Positions 9,308-17,363 of a stretch of DNA of 64,000 bases are shown one piece after another. Source of the DNA: Acidiflorens sp963847715 (lineage in GTDB: Bacteria > Acidobacteriota > Terriglobia > Terriglobales > Acidobacteriaceae); NCBI GenBank assembly GCA_963847715.1, contig CAWKAZ010000012.1:529881-593880 (forward strand), given 5' to 3'. Below the pieces are notes generated by a model that was given only the letters and a program-made list of their open reading frames with translations, was not told the DNA's origin and searched no databases. A program made the position numbers and the translations under genes. Position 1 is the stretch's first letter. Each line of letters opens with the position of its first letter.

Positions 9308-10036
9308 CTATTTTCCGAACATCGGGTAGTGGTTTGCGGCCGCCATAAAGAACAGCAGCGGGAACGACATCACAAAGTTCGCGCGCGACGTCAGGAATGC
9401 CTGCCGCGCCAGATACTTCGCCTTGTCTGGAATCGGCGTGCCATTGGCCGCATTGTCGGACGTCCAATTGATGATTTTCTTCTGGGCGCGCCAGATCACA
9501 CCCCAGACGTTCAGCATCATCACCCAGCCCATCCCGCCGCCAATGCCAATCGCCAGCAATTCATTGCTTTCCCATCCGTGGTTGTTCAGATGCAGAAAGA
9601 CGTGGGAAGCCGCGACCAAGATCAGGGTGTAAATGACAGCCAGCACCGGCCCCTTGTCGAGCACCCCCTTGCCGGGGATCAGGCAGGCATACATGAGTGC
9701 CCAGGCGACCGTCCAAATAATGAAAAAGCTCGCCATGGGGACGCCGGAAGTAGCGCCTCCGTTCTTGGCGTCGACCGCGACGATTTTGCCCCAGTAAGCC
9801 AAACCCATCAGCACAGTCAGCACCGATCCCCACCGGAACCAGAACAGGGCGCGCGACATCAGGCTGGGGAGGACTTTGCCCTTCGTGGCCGGGTCGAGGC
9901 TCTTCATGAAGGGGACATTTACCAGATTGAAAAAATACAACAGGCCAAGCCAGGTGATGCCGCCGATAAAGTGCAGGAAACGAAACACCATCAGAAGGTT
10001 ACTGTTCAGATCGCTGGGGAAATTGATGTCGCTCAA
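9308..10036 (-). CDS. Urate hydroxylase PuuD-like membrane protein
   Basis: There are 242 residues with about seven or eight membrane spans. The N-terminal span contains FRFLHFIGGITWLGLLYFFN, and a later stretch reads IGIGGGMGWVMMLNVWGVIW. Both match the membrane domain of PuuD/urate oxidase N-terminal proteins (PF06181-like), with His residues in the spans that could bind heme. The cytochrome c domain present in true PuuD is absent, and no purine genes are nearby, so a general redox or heme-membrane role is as likely as urate oxidation. It stands alone on the minus strand, divergent from hfq. Confidence 0.65.
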   Translation of the reverse strand: MSDINFPSDLNSNLLMVFRFLHFIGGITWLGLLYFFNLVNVPFMKSLDPATKGKVLPSLMSRALFWFRWGSVLTVLMGLAYWGKIVAVDAKNGGATSGVPMASFFIIWTVAWALMYACLIPGKGVLDKGPVLAVIYTLILVAASHVFLHLNNHGWESNELLAIGIGGGMGWVMMLNVWGVIWRAQKKIINWTSDNAANGTPIPDKAKYLARQAFLTSRANFVMSFPLLFFMAAANHYPMFGK

Positions 10037-10196
10037 GTCGGGCTCCTGTTCTAAGGCTCTGTTCTGGAACTGACGATTGTAGATGCCGGACCAAGGAAAT
10101 GAAACCCGCTCAATCTACCCATCCGCCACGCCAACTCCGGCCCCTGAACGCCTGATTTCAGCGCCGGAGCCCCTGAGAATATTGTTGCGCGAAAAG

Positions 10197-10225
10197 TTGA
10201 AAAGCACGGGACAAGGCCGTATTGT
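10197..10225 (+). promoter_or_regulatory. Predicted sigma-70 promoter of hfq-hflX
   Basis: TTGAAA (10197-10202), a 17-bp spacer and TATTGT (10220-10225) lie about 88 bp upstream of the hfq ATG. Confidence 0.55.
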
Positions 10226-10312
10226 AGGAGCCGACAGGAAGCGAGCTGCAGCCGATCGTCCTCCCTTTTAGCACATGGCGCAGCATCGAATCCCCAAAAA
10301 GGAGATCGGCGT

Positions 10313-10615
10313 ATGGAAGCCAAGCCGGCACAGCAAAACATTCAGGATTCCTTCCTCAACACGGCACGAAAGGAACGTCACAACATTACGATCTATCTAG
10401 TCAGTGGAGTGAAATTGACGGGCCGGATCAGGTCGTTCGACAAGTACTCCGTCGTGCTCGAAACCAGCAATCAGGAGCAGCTCATCTTCAAGCATGCAAT
10501 TTCCACGGTGGTCATTTCGAGAGGTGCCCACGGCCACGCGGAGGGAAAGCCGACGGCGGTGGTGTCTCACGGCGACGCGGCGATTCCGAACTCTGCTTCC
10601 GGCACGGAAGGATGA
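10313..10615 (+). CDS. hfq: RNA chaperone Hfq
   Basis: The 100-aa protein has the full Sm core: the Sm1 region QDSFLNTARKERHNITIYLV with GVKLTGRIRSFDKYSVVLE, and the Sm2 block QLIFKHAISTVV. Gln8/Phe-containing N-terminus and the KHAIST signature are those of Hfq; the last 30 residues are a disordered tail. A strong AAGGAGAT site (10299-10305 region) precedes the ATG. Hfq forms a hexameric ring that pairs small RNAs with mRNAs. It is followed 11 bp later by hflX, the same gene order as in many proteobacteria, so the two are probably cotranscribed. Confidence 0.95.
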   Translation: MEAKPAQQNIQDSFLNTARKERHNITIYLVSGVKLTGRIRSFDKYSVVLETSNQEQLIFKHAISTVVISRGAHGHAEGKPTAVVSHGDAAIPNSASGTEG

Positions 10616-10626
10616 AGTGAGTTTGC

Positions 10627-12093
10627 TTGCCTCGAGATGACTCCAGATTGAGTAGCCGTGCGAGTTCGAAAGATAGCTCGAAAAGTGGCTCGCGAATTAG
10701 TTCGCGGAAAGAGCCTAAGGCGCTGTTGAATCCAGCCGAGCGGCAGGAACGTGCGTTCCTGGTGGGCGTAGAGTTTCGCACCAAGGGACGCGGCGGGAAG
10801 ACCGGCGCCAAAACCATCACTCCCGGAGCGCAGGCAGCCCGGGATCACGCCACTAACGTGGCTTCACCTTCTTCGTCATTGCCTCCCCACGCCCCAGAGT
10901 TCAGCTCCGACGAATCACTCGATGAATTGCGGACGCTTGCCACGAGTGCTGGCGCACAGATCGCAGGCAAATTCATGCAGCGCCGCGATCGGCCCGATCC
11001 CGCAACGCTGATCGGCAAGGGCAAGCTCGAAGAAATTGCAGGCGCGGCCGCGTCGGTTTCCGCGGACGTAATTCTCTTTGATCATGACCTCTCGCCATCG
11101 CAGCAGCGCAATATCGAGCGCGTCGTCAACACGCGCGTCATTGACCGCACCCAGCTGATCCTGGATATTTTTGCGCGGCACGCCCGTACCCGAGAAGGTC
11201 AGCTGCAAGTGGAATTGGCTCAGCTGGAATACATGCTGCCGCGACTGGCCGGCCGTGGTGTGGAGATGTCACAACTTGGCGGTGGCATCGGCACACGCGG
11301 ACCTGGCGAAACCCAGCTCGAGACCGACCGGCGGAAGATTTACCGGCGCGTCCGGCACGTGAAGCAGCAAATTGAAAATGTGCGCCGCATCCGCGCACAA
11401 CAGCGGCAGCGGCGGGAATCTGTTCCAGTAGCGACGGTGGCCCTGGTCGGCTATACAAACGCTGGCAAGTCGACTCTGTTTAATGTGCTGACTCATTCGA
11501 AAGTTCTCGAATCGTCGCGGATGTTCGCCACGCTCGATCCCACCATTCGCGGCGCCGAGTTGCCATCCAAGCGCAAGGTTCTGTTCTCGGACACGGTGGG
11601 CTTCATCCGCCAGCTTCCGCATACGCTGGTTTCAGCATTTCGCGCGACGCTCGAGGAAGTGCAACGAGCGACACTCATCATTCAGGTGTCCGATGCCAGC
11701 AGTCCGGTCTCGGCCGAGCAGGACGCGCAGGTTGAAAGTGTTCTGAAAGAACTGGAAGCCGATAAGAAGCCACGCCTGCGAGTGATGAACAAGATCGACC
11801 TGTTGCTGCCCAAACAACGGGATTCCTTGCGGGACGACGACCAAACGGTGCACGTCTCAGCGGCGAAAGGGATTGGACTCGGCACCCTGTTCGATCGCGT
11901 CGATGCCCTGCTTGACGAAGACCGTCCACGCCGCGTGCGCCTGCGAATTCCACAAAAAGAGGGCAAGATGCTGGCCCAATTACAGGCGGGCGCCCGCATC
12001 TATTCCCGTCAATATCAGGATGGTCTAGTCGTGCTTGATGCAGAAGCTCCCGCTTCATTGCTCCGCCGCGTGCAGGCATGGGTCGTCGAATAA
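10627..12093 (+). CDS. hflX: Ribosome-associated GTPase HflX
   Basis: The core begins at ERAFLVGVEF. The HflX N-terminal domain (LIGKGKLEEIA, DHDLSPSQQRNIE, RTQLILDIFARHARTREG) and the glycine-rich linker with RGPGETQLE are clear. The G domain has GYTNAGKSTLFN (G1), DTVGFIRQLP (G3) and NKIDL (G4). The start is a TTG at 10627 with 35 extra Ser/Arg-rich residues of low complexity; a later start before the core cannot be excluded. HflX splits stalled or heat-damaged 70S ribosomes. It follows hfq directly. Confidence 0.92.
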   Translation: MPRDDSRLSSRASSKDSSKSGSRISSRKEPKALLNPAERQERAFLVGVEFRTKGRGGKTGAKTITPGAQAARDHATNVASPSSSLPPHAPEFSSDESLDELRTLATSAGAQIAGKFMQRRDRPDPATLIGKGKLEEIAGAAASVSADVILFDHDLSPSQQRNIERVVNTRVIDRTQLILDIFARHARTREGQLQVELAQLEYMLPRLAGRGVEMSQLGGGIGTRGPGETQLETDRRKIYRRVRHVKQQIENVRRIRAQQRQRRESVPVATVALVGYTNAGKSTLFNVLTHSKVLESSRMFATLDPTIRGAELPSKRKVLFSDTVGFIRQLPHTLVSAFRATLEEVQRATLIIQVSDASSPVSAEQDAQVESVLKELEADKKPRLRVMNKIDLLLPKQRDSLRDDDQTVHVSAAKGIGLGTLFDRVDALLDEDRPRRVRLRIPQKEGKMLAQLQAGARIYSRQYQDGLVVLDAEAPASLLRRVQAWVVE

Positions 12094-12179
12094 GCCCACC
12101 GAAATCAGCTTGACGGCATCTCCGGAGGAACTTGTCACTAGCCACTCACCTGATATCACATAGATGACTGGGGGCATGC

Positions 12180-12617
12180 ATGGCGTCGAGGCTTACTCTC
12201 GTCCTTCTTGTTTTCCTCGCTATTCGCTCGGCAGCGCAAGAGCCGGGTGCCGCTGCTCAAGTGAAAAGGCTGGAAGAAAAATGGACCGCGGCCTACAAAG
12301 ACCGGGAGATCGACATTCTGTCATCGCTCCTGACCGAAGATTTCGTGATCACAGTTGAGGACGGCAACACCTACAGCAAGGCAGGCTACATCACACACAG
12401 CGCCGACCCGACCGTCAAAGTGGAAATCGCCGAATTGTCGGATCTTCGGGTGCGTGTGCGCGGCGGCAACATCGCTGTGGTGACCGGGGCATACCACGAA
12501 CTTGGGCGTTCCAATGGCAAGCCCTACGAGTATCGCGACCGTCTGACTGACGTCTGGGTAAGAGTGGGAAACGGCTGGCGCGTCCTTTGCTCGCACTACA
12601 GTGTCCCGTTGAAATAA
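12180..12617 (+). CDS. Secreted NTF2-like (DUF4440) protein
   Basis: There are 145 residues: a signal peptide (about 1-19, cleavage near RSAAQ) followed by a SnoaL/DUF4440-type alpha+beta cone. Typical segments are VKRLEEKWTAAYKDREIDILSSLLTEDFVI, the central strands, and the closing DVWVRVGNGWRVLCSHYS. Such proteins bind small ligands or act as non-catalytic periplasmic domains; no catalytic residues can be assigned. It stands alone between hflX and the convergent peptidase gene. Confidence 0.75.
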   Translation: MASRLTLVLLVFLAIRSAAQEPGAAAQVKRLEEKWTAAYKDREIDILSSLLTEDFVITVEDGNTYSKAGYITHSADPTVKVEIAELSDLRVRVRGGNIAVVTGAYHELGRSNGKPYEYRDRLTDVWVRVGNGWRVLCSHYSVPLK

Positions 12618-12623
12618 TGCGAT

Positions 12624-13910
12624 CTAACTCTTTCCGAACGGGTTCTCCACGGAAGGGCTCTGCGGAGTAAATAGTTCTGCGCCATTTTCCGTGATGTGCA
12701 TGTCATCCTCGAGACGAAGGCCAAATTCTCCCCGAATATAAATTCCCGGCTCGTCGCTGAAGGTCATCTCCGGCTGGAGTTTCAGTTGGTTACCGCGAAC
12801 CAGGTATGGCCACTCGTGGCCGTCCATGCCCATGCCGTGTCCCAGGCGATGCGTGAAATATTTGTAGTCGGAGCCGTAGCCCGCGTCGGTAATGACTTTG
12901 CGGGCGGCAGCATCCACGGAACCAGCCTCGACGCCGGGCTTTGCTGCCGCCAGGGCCGCACTCTGCGCTCGGTGAACGATGTCAAACACCTGCTTCATTT
13001 TGTCGCTGGCCTTGCCGAGCACAAACGTGCGCGTGATGTCACTCTGATAACCCTGTACGGAACAGCCGCCATCCATCATCACAATCGTGCTCTCGCGAAT
13101 GTCCTGCGCGGCGACCGAGCCGTGCGGAAAAGCGGAAAACTCCCCGACTTGCACATCGGCACCGCCTTCGAATCCCAGTTTGCGATGCGCCGCTTCGACG
13201 AAACCAGCAACATCCTTCTGCGTCATCCCCACCTTGATCGAGCGGTAGGTAGCTTCATAGGCTGCGAGCGTGACGCTCGCCGCCAGGCGCATCAGTTCGA
13301 TTTCATGCGAGCTCTTGATCATGCGGCATCCCGCAGTCACCGGAGTCGCACTGCTGAACGTGGCGCTGGCGGCCGCTTTTCGTAGGTTGTCGGTGAATAC
13401 AAACTTTGCAGTTTCCTCAATGCCGATGACGCCGCTGGCGATGCCGCGGTCGCTCAATCCTTGCGCAACTCGTTCGTAGGGACTCTCGTCCTCCTGCCAC
13501 ACTCGAACGTCAGGCTTACTGCCCTCAGGCGCTTGCGAGATCTGCTCTCTCGCGCGACCTTCCTCAAACGCCGGAGCCACGTAAAACGCGTCTCCTTTCG
13601 CGGGTAATACCATGGCAAAGAGTCGCTCACCGCCTTCCCAGTGGATACCGGTAAAGTACCGGAGTGCAGTGCTGGGCGCGATCAGAATGGCGGACAGGTC
13701 ATTCTCACGCATCAAGCGTCGTCCCTTCTCCTGTCGCCCTGCGCGCTCTTCGATGGTGATCGGCGTGGCTTCGCTACGGCGTGTCTGAAGAGCTGCGATA
13801 GCCGGCGGAAGTGCTGCATCGCCTGCTTCTGCGTGGGCCAGACCGCCCAACCGGATGGTGGCGCCGATGGCGAGGGAACTATTCTGCAGAAAACCGCGAC
13901 GCGAGACCAT
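12624..13910 (-). CDS. Tat-exported Xaa-Pro aminopeptidase (M24 family)
   Basis: The start at 13910 (MVSRRGFLQNSSLAIGA) is preferred over the longer frame: it has a GGGAGG site five bases upstream and a twin-arginine signal (SRRGFL). The N-terminal creatinase/prolidase domain (residues about 50-190) is followed by the pita-bread domain. Metal ligands are visible in MMDGGCSVQGYQSDITRTF (two Asp), THRLGHGMGMDGHEWPYL (His), MTFSDEPGIY (Glu) and LRLEDDMHIT (Glu). It removes N-terminal residues before proline, probably in the periplasm. It is monocistronic and divergent from the CPXCG gene. Confidence 0.88.
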   Translation of the reverse strand: MVSRRGFLQNSSLAIGATIRLGGLAHAEAGDAALPPAIAALQTRRSEATPITIEERAGRQEKGRRLMRENDLSAILIAPSTALRYFTGIHWEGGERLFAMVLPAKGDAFYVAPAFEEGRAREQISQAPEGSKPDVRVWQEDESPYERVAQGLSDRGIASGVIGIEETAKFVFTDNLRKAAASATFSSATPVTAGCRMIKSSHEIELMRLAASVTLAAYEATYRSIKVGMTQKDVAGFVEAAHRKLGFEGGADVQVGEFSAFPHGSVAAQDIRESTIVMMDGGCSVQGYQSDITRTFVLGKASDKMKQVFDIVHRAQSAALAAAKPGVEAGSVDAAARKVITDAGYGSDYKYFTHRLGHGMGMDGHEWPYLVRGNQLKLQPEMTFSDEPGIYIRGEFGLRLEDDMHITENGAELFTPQSPSVENPFGKS

Positions 13911-13994
13911 GAATCCTCCCGAGGGAACCCCATTATATAGGCGGCTAGTGTGCGGGTTGGGAGACGTACATATTCGCGGCGATAGAATGGCCTT

Positions 13995-14174
13995 ATGGTC
14001 AGCGGTTATGCTTGCGCCGGGTGTGGAGAATGGAATGAGACAACCGTGGACGAGTCCGCCGGCAGTCGTCAACGTTATGTCGAGGATTGCCAGATCTGCT
14101 GTAAACCGAATCTGCTGCGCGTAAGTTGGAGTCCCGACGCTTCAGAATTTGTGATCGATTCTGAACTAGAATGA
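13995..14174 (+). CDS. CPXCG-type cysteine-rich mini-protein (59 aa)
   Basis: This short frame encodes MVSGYACAGCGEWNETTVDE followed by SAGSRQRYVEDCQICCKPN. The spacing of the two cysteine pairs and the xQxYVEDCxxCCxP block are those of the CPXCG cysteine-rich family (PF14255-like); the first knuckle reads C-A-G-C instead of C-P-x-C. It is presumably a zinc knuckle of unknown role. A TAGAAT hexamer at 13983-13988 is only six bases before the ATG and there is no ribosome site, so the mRNA may be leaderless. Confidence 0.8.
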   Translation: MVSGYACAGCGEWNETTVDESAGSRQRYVEDCQICCKPNLLRVSWSPDASEFVIDSELE

Positions 14175-14210
14175 CTCGTTGCAATAGAAACTGATCTTCT
14201 CGGAGGAGCA

Positions 14211-14576
14211 ATGGGTGCTTATACCGCAGCGGTGGGACGGATGGTTCAACACAACATGGTGACTACGCAATTCGAACTCGACGGTTATCGTGTAGTGCGA
14301 ACCCTGGGCGTAGTTCGCGGAATTGTGGTGCGCTCACGGTCGATCTTTGGGACCATCGGGGCCAGTTTGCAGACGCTGGTCGGCGGCAACATCACCTTGC
14401 TGACCAACCTGTGCGAGAAAACGCGTTCCGAGGCCTTCGACCTGATGTTGCAGCACGCTGCGGAAATGGGAGGTAACGCCGTGGTCGGCGCCCGCTACGA
14501 CGCAACTGAAGTGATGCAGGGCGTGACAGAAGTGCTGGCATACGGAACTGCGGTGTTTGTCGAGCAGGCAAAATAG
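14211..14576 (+). CDS. YbjQ/UPF0145-family protein
   Basis: There are 121 residues. The blocks YRVVRTLGVVRGIVVRSRSI, a glycine-containing middle, EAFDLMLQHAAEMGGNAVVG and RYDATEV...EVLAYGTAVFVE match the YbjQ (heavy-metal-binding domain-like, UPF0145) fold, which forms small homo-oligomers. A CGGAGGAG site precedes the ATG by five bases. The molecular function is not established for the family. It lies 36 bp after the CPXCG gene on the same strand. Confidence 0.85.
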   Translation: MGAYTAAVGRMVQHNMVTTQFELDGYRVVRTLGVVRGIVVRSRSIFGTIGASLQTLVGGNITLLTNLCEKTRSEAFDLMLQHAAEMGGNAVVGARYDATEVMQGVTEVLAYGTAVFVEQAK

Positions 14577-14585
14577 TCAAAAGTA

Positions 14586-14607
14586 GAGATGGGGCTTGCC
14601 CCGTCTC
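14586..14607. repeat. Palindrome after ybjQ-like gene
   Basis: GAGATGGGGC and GCCCCGTCTC form a near-perfect hairpin just after the YbjQ-family stop, followed by a second GC-rich pair. There is no U-tract, so it is more likely a REP-type repeat than an intrinsic terminator. Confidence 0.45.
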
Positions 14608-14651
14608 CTTTGCGGCGGGGAACAGGGCAAGCTCCGCTAGCACGGACGATT

Positions 14652-15071
14652 TCATTCCTTGTAAAGAAATCCCGCGACCAACGCGGCCAACATTGCCCCG
14701 CCCCACAGGTCGAGCATCCACCCCAGCGGCAGTATCCGCGGAACGGGCGACCATGCTGCCTGGGCGAAGTTACCCGGCACGCCGGCGCAAAATCCAATCA
14801 GCATTCCGATTTTGAGAGCTGTCTTTGGTCCCGGCCCAGCGGTAGCGCGACTCCACGCGTAAACGTAAGCGATGAGGATGGACATCACGAACACGAGGCC
14901 GATCCACTGTGCCACGAACATCGGATAACGCGGTTCCTTCAGGAACAATCCCTGCTTTTGCATGGCAGCGTAGAAGGGTGCCTGCCGCATCCCGACAAAG
15001 AAACTCCAGGCGTTCCAAGCCACACCGCCAGCGATGCCGCCGATCCACACACGAGCCGTATTCAACTTCAT
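14652..15071 (-). CDS. Small four-span membrane protein, function unknown
   Basis: The start at 15071 (MKLNTARVWIGGIAGGVAWN) follows a GGGGGG purine run; the longer upstream frame has no such support. The 139-aa product has spans at about 8-25, 50-70, 80-105 and 118-137, with small-residue-rich helices (WIGGIAGGVAWNAWSFFVG; WGGAMLAALVAGFLY). It resembles DUF-type acidobacterial inner-membrane proteins but no named family is recognised. It lies downstream of cysH on the same strand with a 114-bp gap, so it may or may not share the transcript. Confidence 0.6.
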   Translation of the reverse strand: MKLNTARVWIGGIAGGVAWNAWSFFVGMRQAPFYAAMQKQGLFLKEPRYPMFVAQWIGLVFVMSILIAYVYAWSRATAGPGPKTALKIGMLIGFCAGVPGNFAQAAWSPVPRILPLGWMLDLWGGAMLAALVAGFLYKE

Positions 15072-15185
15072 TGTGCCCCCCGATTGCTCTGGATTGAATG
15101 CGGCACAAGTGTACTCCAGCGGACCGATCGCGGGAATAATGAGGCCGAGAACCGAAGCCCCCACGGGCCGATGGCCCATTCGCGG

Positions 15186-15923
15186 TTATTCCTGCAGCAG
15201 CCCGGATGACTGCGGTTGCGGCGCCTGATGCAGTCCGCACTCGGTCTTGGCGAAGCCCACCCATCGCCCTGAGCGCGCATTCTCCCCGTCGTGCACGGGC
15301 CGAGTGCAAGGCGCGCAACCGATGCTGGGGTATCCCTGGTTGTGCAGCGGATTGTAGGGAAGATCATGACTGCGCAAGTAGTCCCAGACCATCTCGCTGG
15401 TCCAGTCGCATAGCGGATTGATCTTTACCAGGCCGAACTTCAGGTCCCATTCGACTTTTTGAGCGTGGGCACGGTCGGGGGTCTGGTCGCGCCGGATCGC
15501 GGCGACCCACGCGTCTAGGGTCGATAACTTCCGGCGCAGTGGCTCGATCTTGCGCATATAGCAGCAGCGGTCCGGGCTATGCTGCCAAAGCGAGGCGCCG
15601 TGCTGCGCCGCCTGCTCGTCAACGCTCAGAGCAGGTTTCACTCGTTCGATTGTGATGCCGTATCGCTCTTCGACTTTGTGGATCAGTTCGTAAGTCTCGG
15701 GGAAGAAGAGCCCGGTGTCGAGGGTGAACACCTGTACGTCGAAACGAACGCGCGTAGCGAGATCAATCAGCACCATCCCCTCGGGACCAAACGCTGACGC
15801 GAGCGCAATTCTCCGTTCGAAGTGCGTCAGCGCCCACTCAAGGAGCTCCCCCGCGGACCACGACTCTCTGGCGGACTGCATCTCTTGCACCCACTCTCGT
15901 TCACCGATGCTGCGGTCAGCCAT
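15186..15923 (-). CDS. cysH: [4Fe-4S] adenylyl-sulfate (APS) reductase
   Basis: The start MADRSIGEREW at 15923 overlaps the upstream cobA stop by eight bases. The PP-loop-like ATP-sulfate fold is clear (ALASAFGPEGMVLIDLA; FTLDTGLFFPETYELI). The pair CC in DRCCYMRKIEPL and the CAPC in GCAPCTRPVH are the four iron-sulfur ligands that define APS-type rather than PAPS-type reductases, and ECGLHQ near the C-terminus holds the catalytic cysteine. It produces sulfite for the sulfite reductase encoded at the head of this operon. ATP sulfurylase genes are not in the window. Confidence 0.92.
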   Translation of the reverse strand: MADRSIGEREWVQEMQSARESWSAGELLEWALTHFERRIALASAFGPEGMVLIDLATRVRFDVQVFTLDTGLFFPETYELIHKVEERYGITIERVKPALSVDEQAAQHGASLWQHSPDRCCYMRKIEPLRRKLSTLDAWVAAIRRDQTPDRAHAQKVEWDLKFGLVKINPLCDWTSEMVWDYLRSHDLPYNPLHNQGYPSIGCAPCTRPVHDGENARSGRWVGFAKTECGLHQAPQPQSSGLLQE

Positions 15924-16740
15924 GGGCAACCTCCCCGTTCTCATCTCCGCGCGGATTGAGGCGCGCGTCTGCAATCTCTGGCCGCGGAGACATTGCCGGC
16001 GTCCAAGTGTCCTCAAGACGACGCCGGTCGTCGTCCGATACCCGGGTAACATCTCCAACAATAAGGATCGCGGGTTTCTGCTGCGCCGCCGTTTGGGCAA
16101 GATCTGCAAGCGTCGTCGCGACAATCTGCTGAGCCGGAGTGCTCGCCCGGGAAATCAGCGCACACGGCGTATGCCACGGCACACCGGCAGCAGCCAATTT
16201 GCCGGCAGTCACCCGCGGGTCATCGCCCGGCATATACAGTGCGATGGTTGTGCCCGAAGCGAGGATTGAACGCAGGTCGGGAAGCGGCCGATCTTCGGCA
16301 AAGTGCCCGGTCATGATCAGAAGTGACGAAGCAGTAGCGCGCATGGTCAGCGAGATCTGCGCCGCCGCCGCGGCGGCGAGCGCCGAAGTCACCCCGGGCA
16401 CAACTTCGAATGGAATGCCGGCCTGGCGAAGGGCGTGGATCTCTTCGCCCGCGCGGCCAAAGATCATTGGATCTCCACCCTTCAGTCGCACCACGCACAG
16501 GCCCTGCTGCGCGAGTTCGATCATCAAAAAGTGGATGGCTTCCTGGCGCGTGCTTTTCCGGCCACTGCGCTTCCCGACATCGTAGAAAGCCGCGTTGGCG
16601 GGCGCCAAGGCAAGAATCTCCTTGGAGACGAGATCGTCGTGCAGAACCGCGTCGGCTCGGCCGAGGATCTTGAGTGCTTTCAGCGTGAGTAATTCCGGAT
16701 CGCCCGGGCCTGCGCCAACCAGATAGACTTTGCCATTCAC
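15916..16740 (-). CDS. cobA: Uroporphyrinogen-III C-methyltransferase (SUMT)
   Basis: There are 274 residues with the SUMT signatures VYLVGAGPGDPELLTLKAL at the start, RLKGGDPMIFGRAGEE in the middle and PFEVVPGVTSALAAAA. It makes precorrin-2 from uroporphyrinogen III for siroheme. The start overlaps the stop of the upstream dehydrogenase gene by four bases and its end overlaps cysH, so the three are translationally coupled. The C-terminal 25 residues after the domain are a charged tail. No uroporphyrinogen synthase (HemD) fusion is present. Confidence 0.93.
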   Translation of the reverse strand: MNGKVYLVGAGPGDPELLTLKALKILGRADAVLHDDLVSKEILALAPANAAFYDVGKRSGRKSTRQEAIHFLMIELAQQGLCVVRLKGGDPMIFGRAGEEIHALRQAGIPFEVVPGVTSALAAAAAAQISLTMRATASSLLIMTGHFAEDRPLPDLRSILASGTTIALYMPGDDPRVTAGKLAAAGVPWHTPCALISRASTPAQQIVATTLADLAQTAAQQKPAILIVGDVTRVSDDDRRRLEDTWTPAMSPRPEIADARLNPRGDENGEVAHG

Positions 16741-17360
16741 AAAAGATCCTTTCCTGTTTCATGGAACTGGTCGCGCTCAAACTGCGCGAGTGCTTCGGGA
16801 GTGACGGATTCGTGGATAAGCCCGCGTCGGAGTTCCGGATCGCTGACGTTATCAAAAAGCGCGGTGCGCTCCCGCCCGAGGTGATCGAGCCACTCACCGT
16901 AGACCGTGGGGAAGTCGTGTTCGAGCTGCTTACGGACGCGCTGCGCCAGCGCCGGGCTCAAGCCGCCGGTCGAAATCGCAATCTGAAATTGGCCGCGGCG
17001 AACTACTGCCGGATAGAAAAAGTCGCAATGTGGCGGGTCGTCGACGACATTGCACAGAATGCCCCGCCGCTGCGCTTCCCGATAGATCGAGTGATTGACC
17101 TCAACCGACGACGTCGCCGCCACCACCAAGAAGACGCCGTCGAGGTCGCCAGTTTCGAATGGCTTCTTCGTCCACGTCAGCGCACCTTGACTCGCGGCGT
17201 CAGCCACAGCCGCCGAGGCTGTCGGGGCAACCACCCGCACGATCGCTCCGCAATCGACCAGGCTGCGGATCTTCGGCTCCCCAATGTTTCCCGCTCCAGC
17301 GACTAGGCAGGTCCGTCCGGCGAGCTTGAGGAACATCGGGAATAAAGGTGCCGCGCTCAT
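16737..17360 (-). CDS. Precorrin-2 dehydrogenase / sirohydrochlorin ferrochelatase (CysG-N/Met8 type)
   Basis: The 207-aa protein has an N-terminal Rossmann domain (CLVAGAGNIGEPKIRSLVD; VFLVVAATSSVEVNHSI) and the family block LCNVVDDPPHCDFFYPAVVRRGQFQIAIST. GLSPALAQRVRKQLE follows in the dimerisation part. It oxidises precorrin-2 and may insert iron, giving siroheme, the cofactor of the sulfite reductase encoded three bases upstream. One base of its first glycine finger differs from the usual GGGxVA (here GAGNIG), as is common in this branch. Confidence 0.88.
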   Translation of the reverse strand: MSAAPLFPMFLKLAGRTCLVAGAGNIGEPKIRSLVDCGAIVRVVAPTASAAVADAASQGALTWTKKPFETGDLDGVFLVVAATSSVEVNHSIYREAQRRGILCNVVDDPPHCDFFYPAVVRRGQFQIAISTGGLSPALAQRVRKQLEHDFPTVYGEWLDHLGRERTALFDNVSDPELRRGLIHESVTPEALAQFERDQFHETGKDLL

Positions 17361-17363
17361 CGA

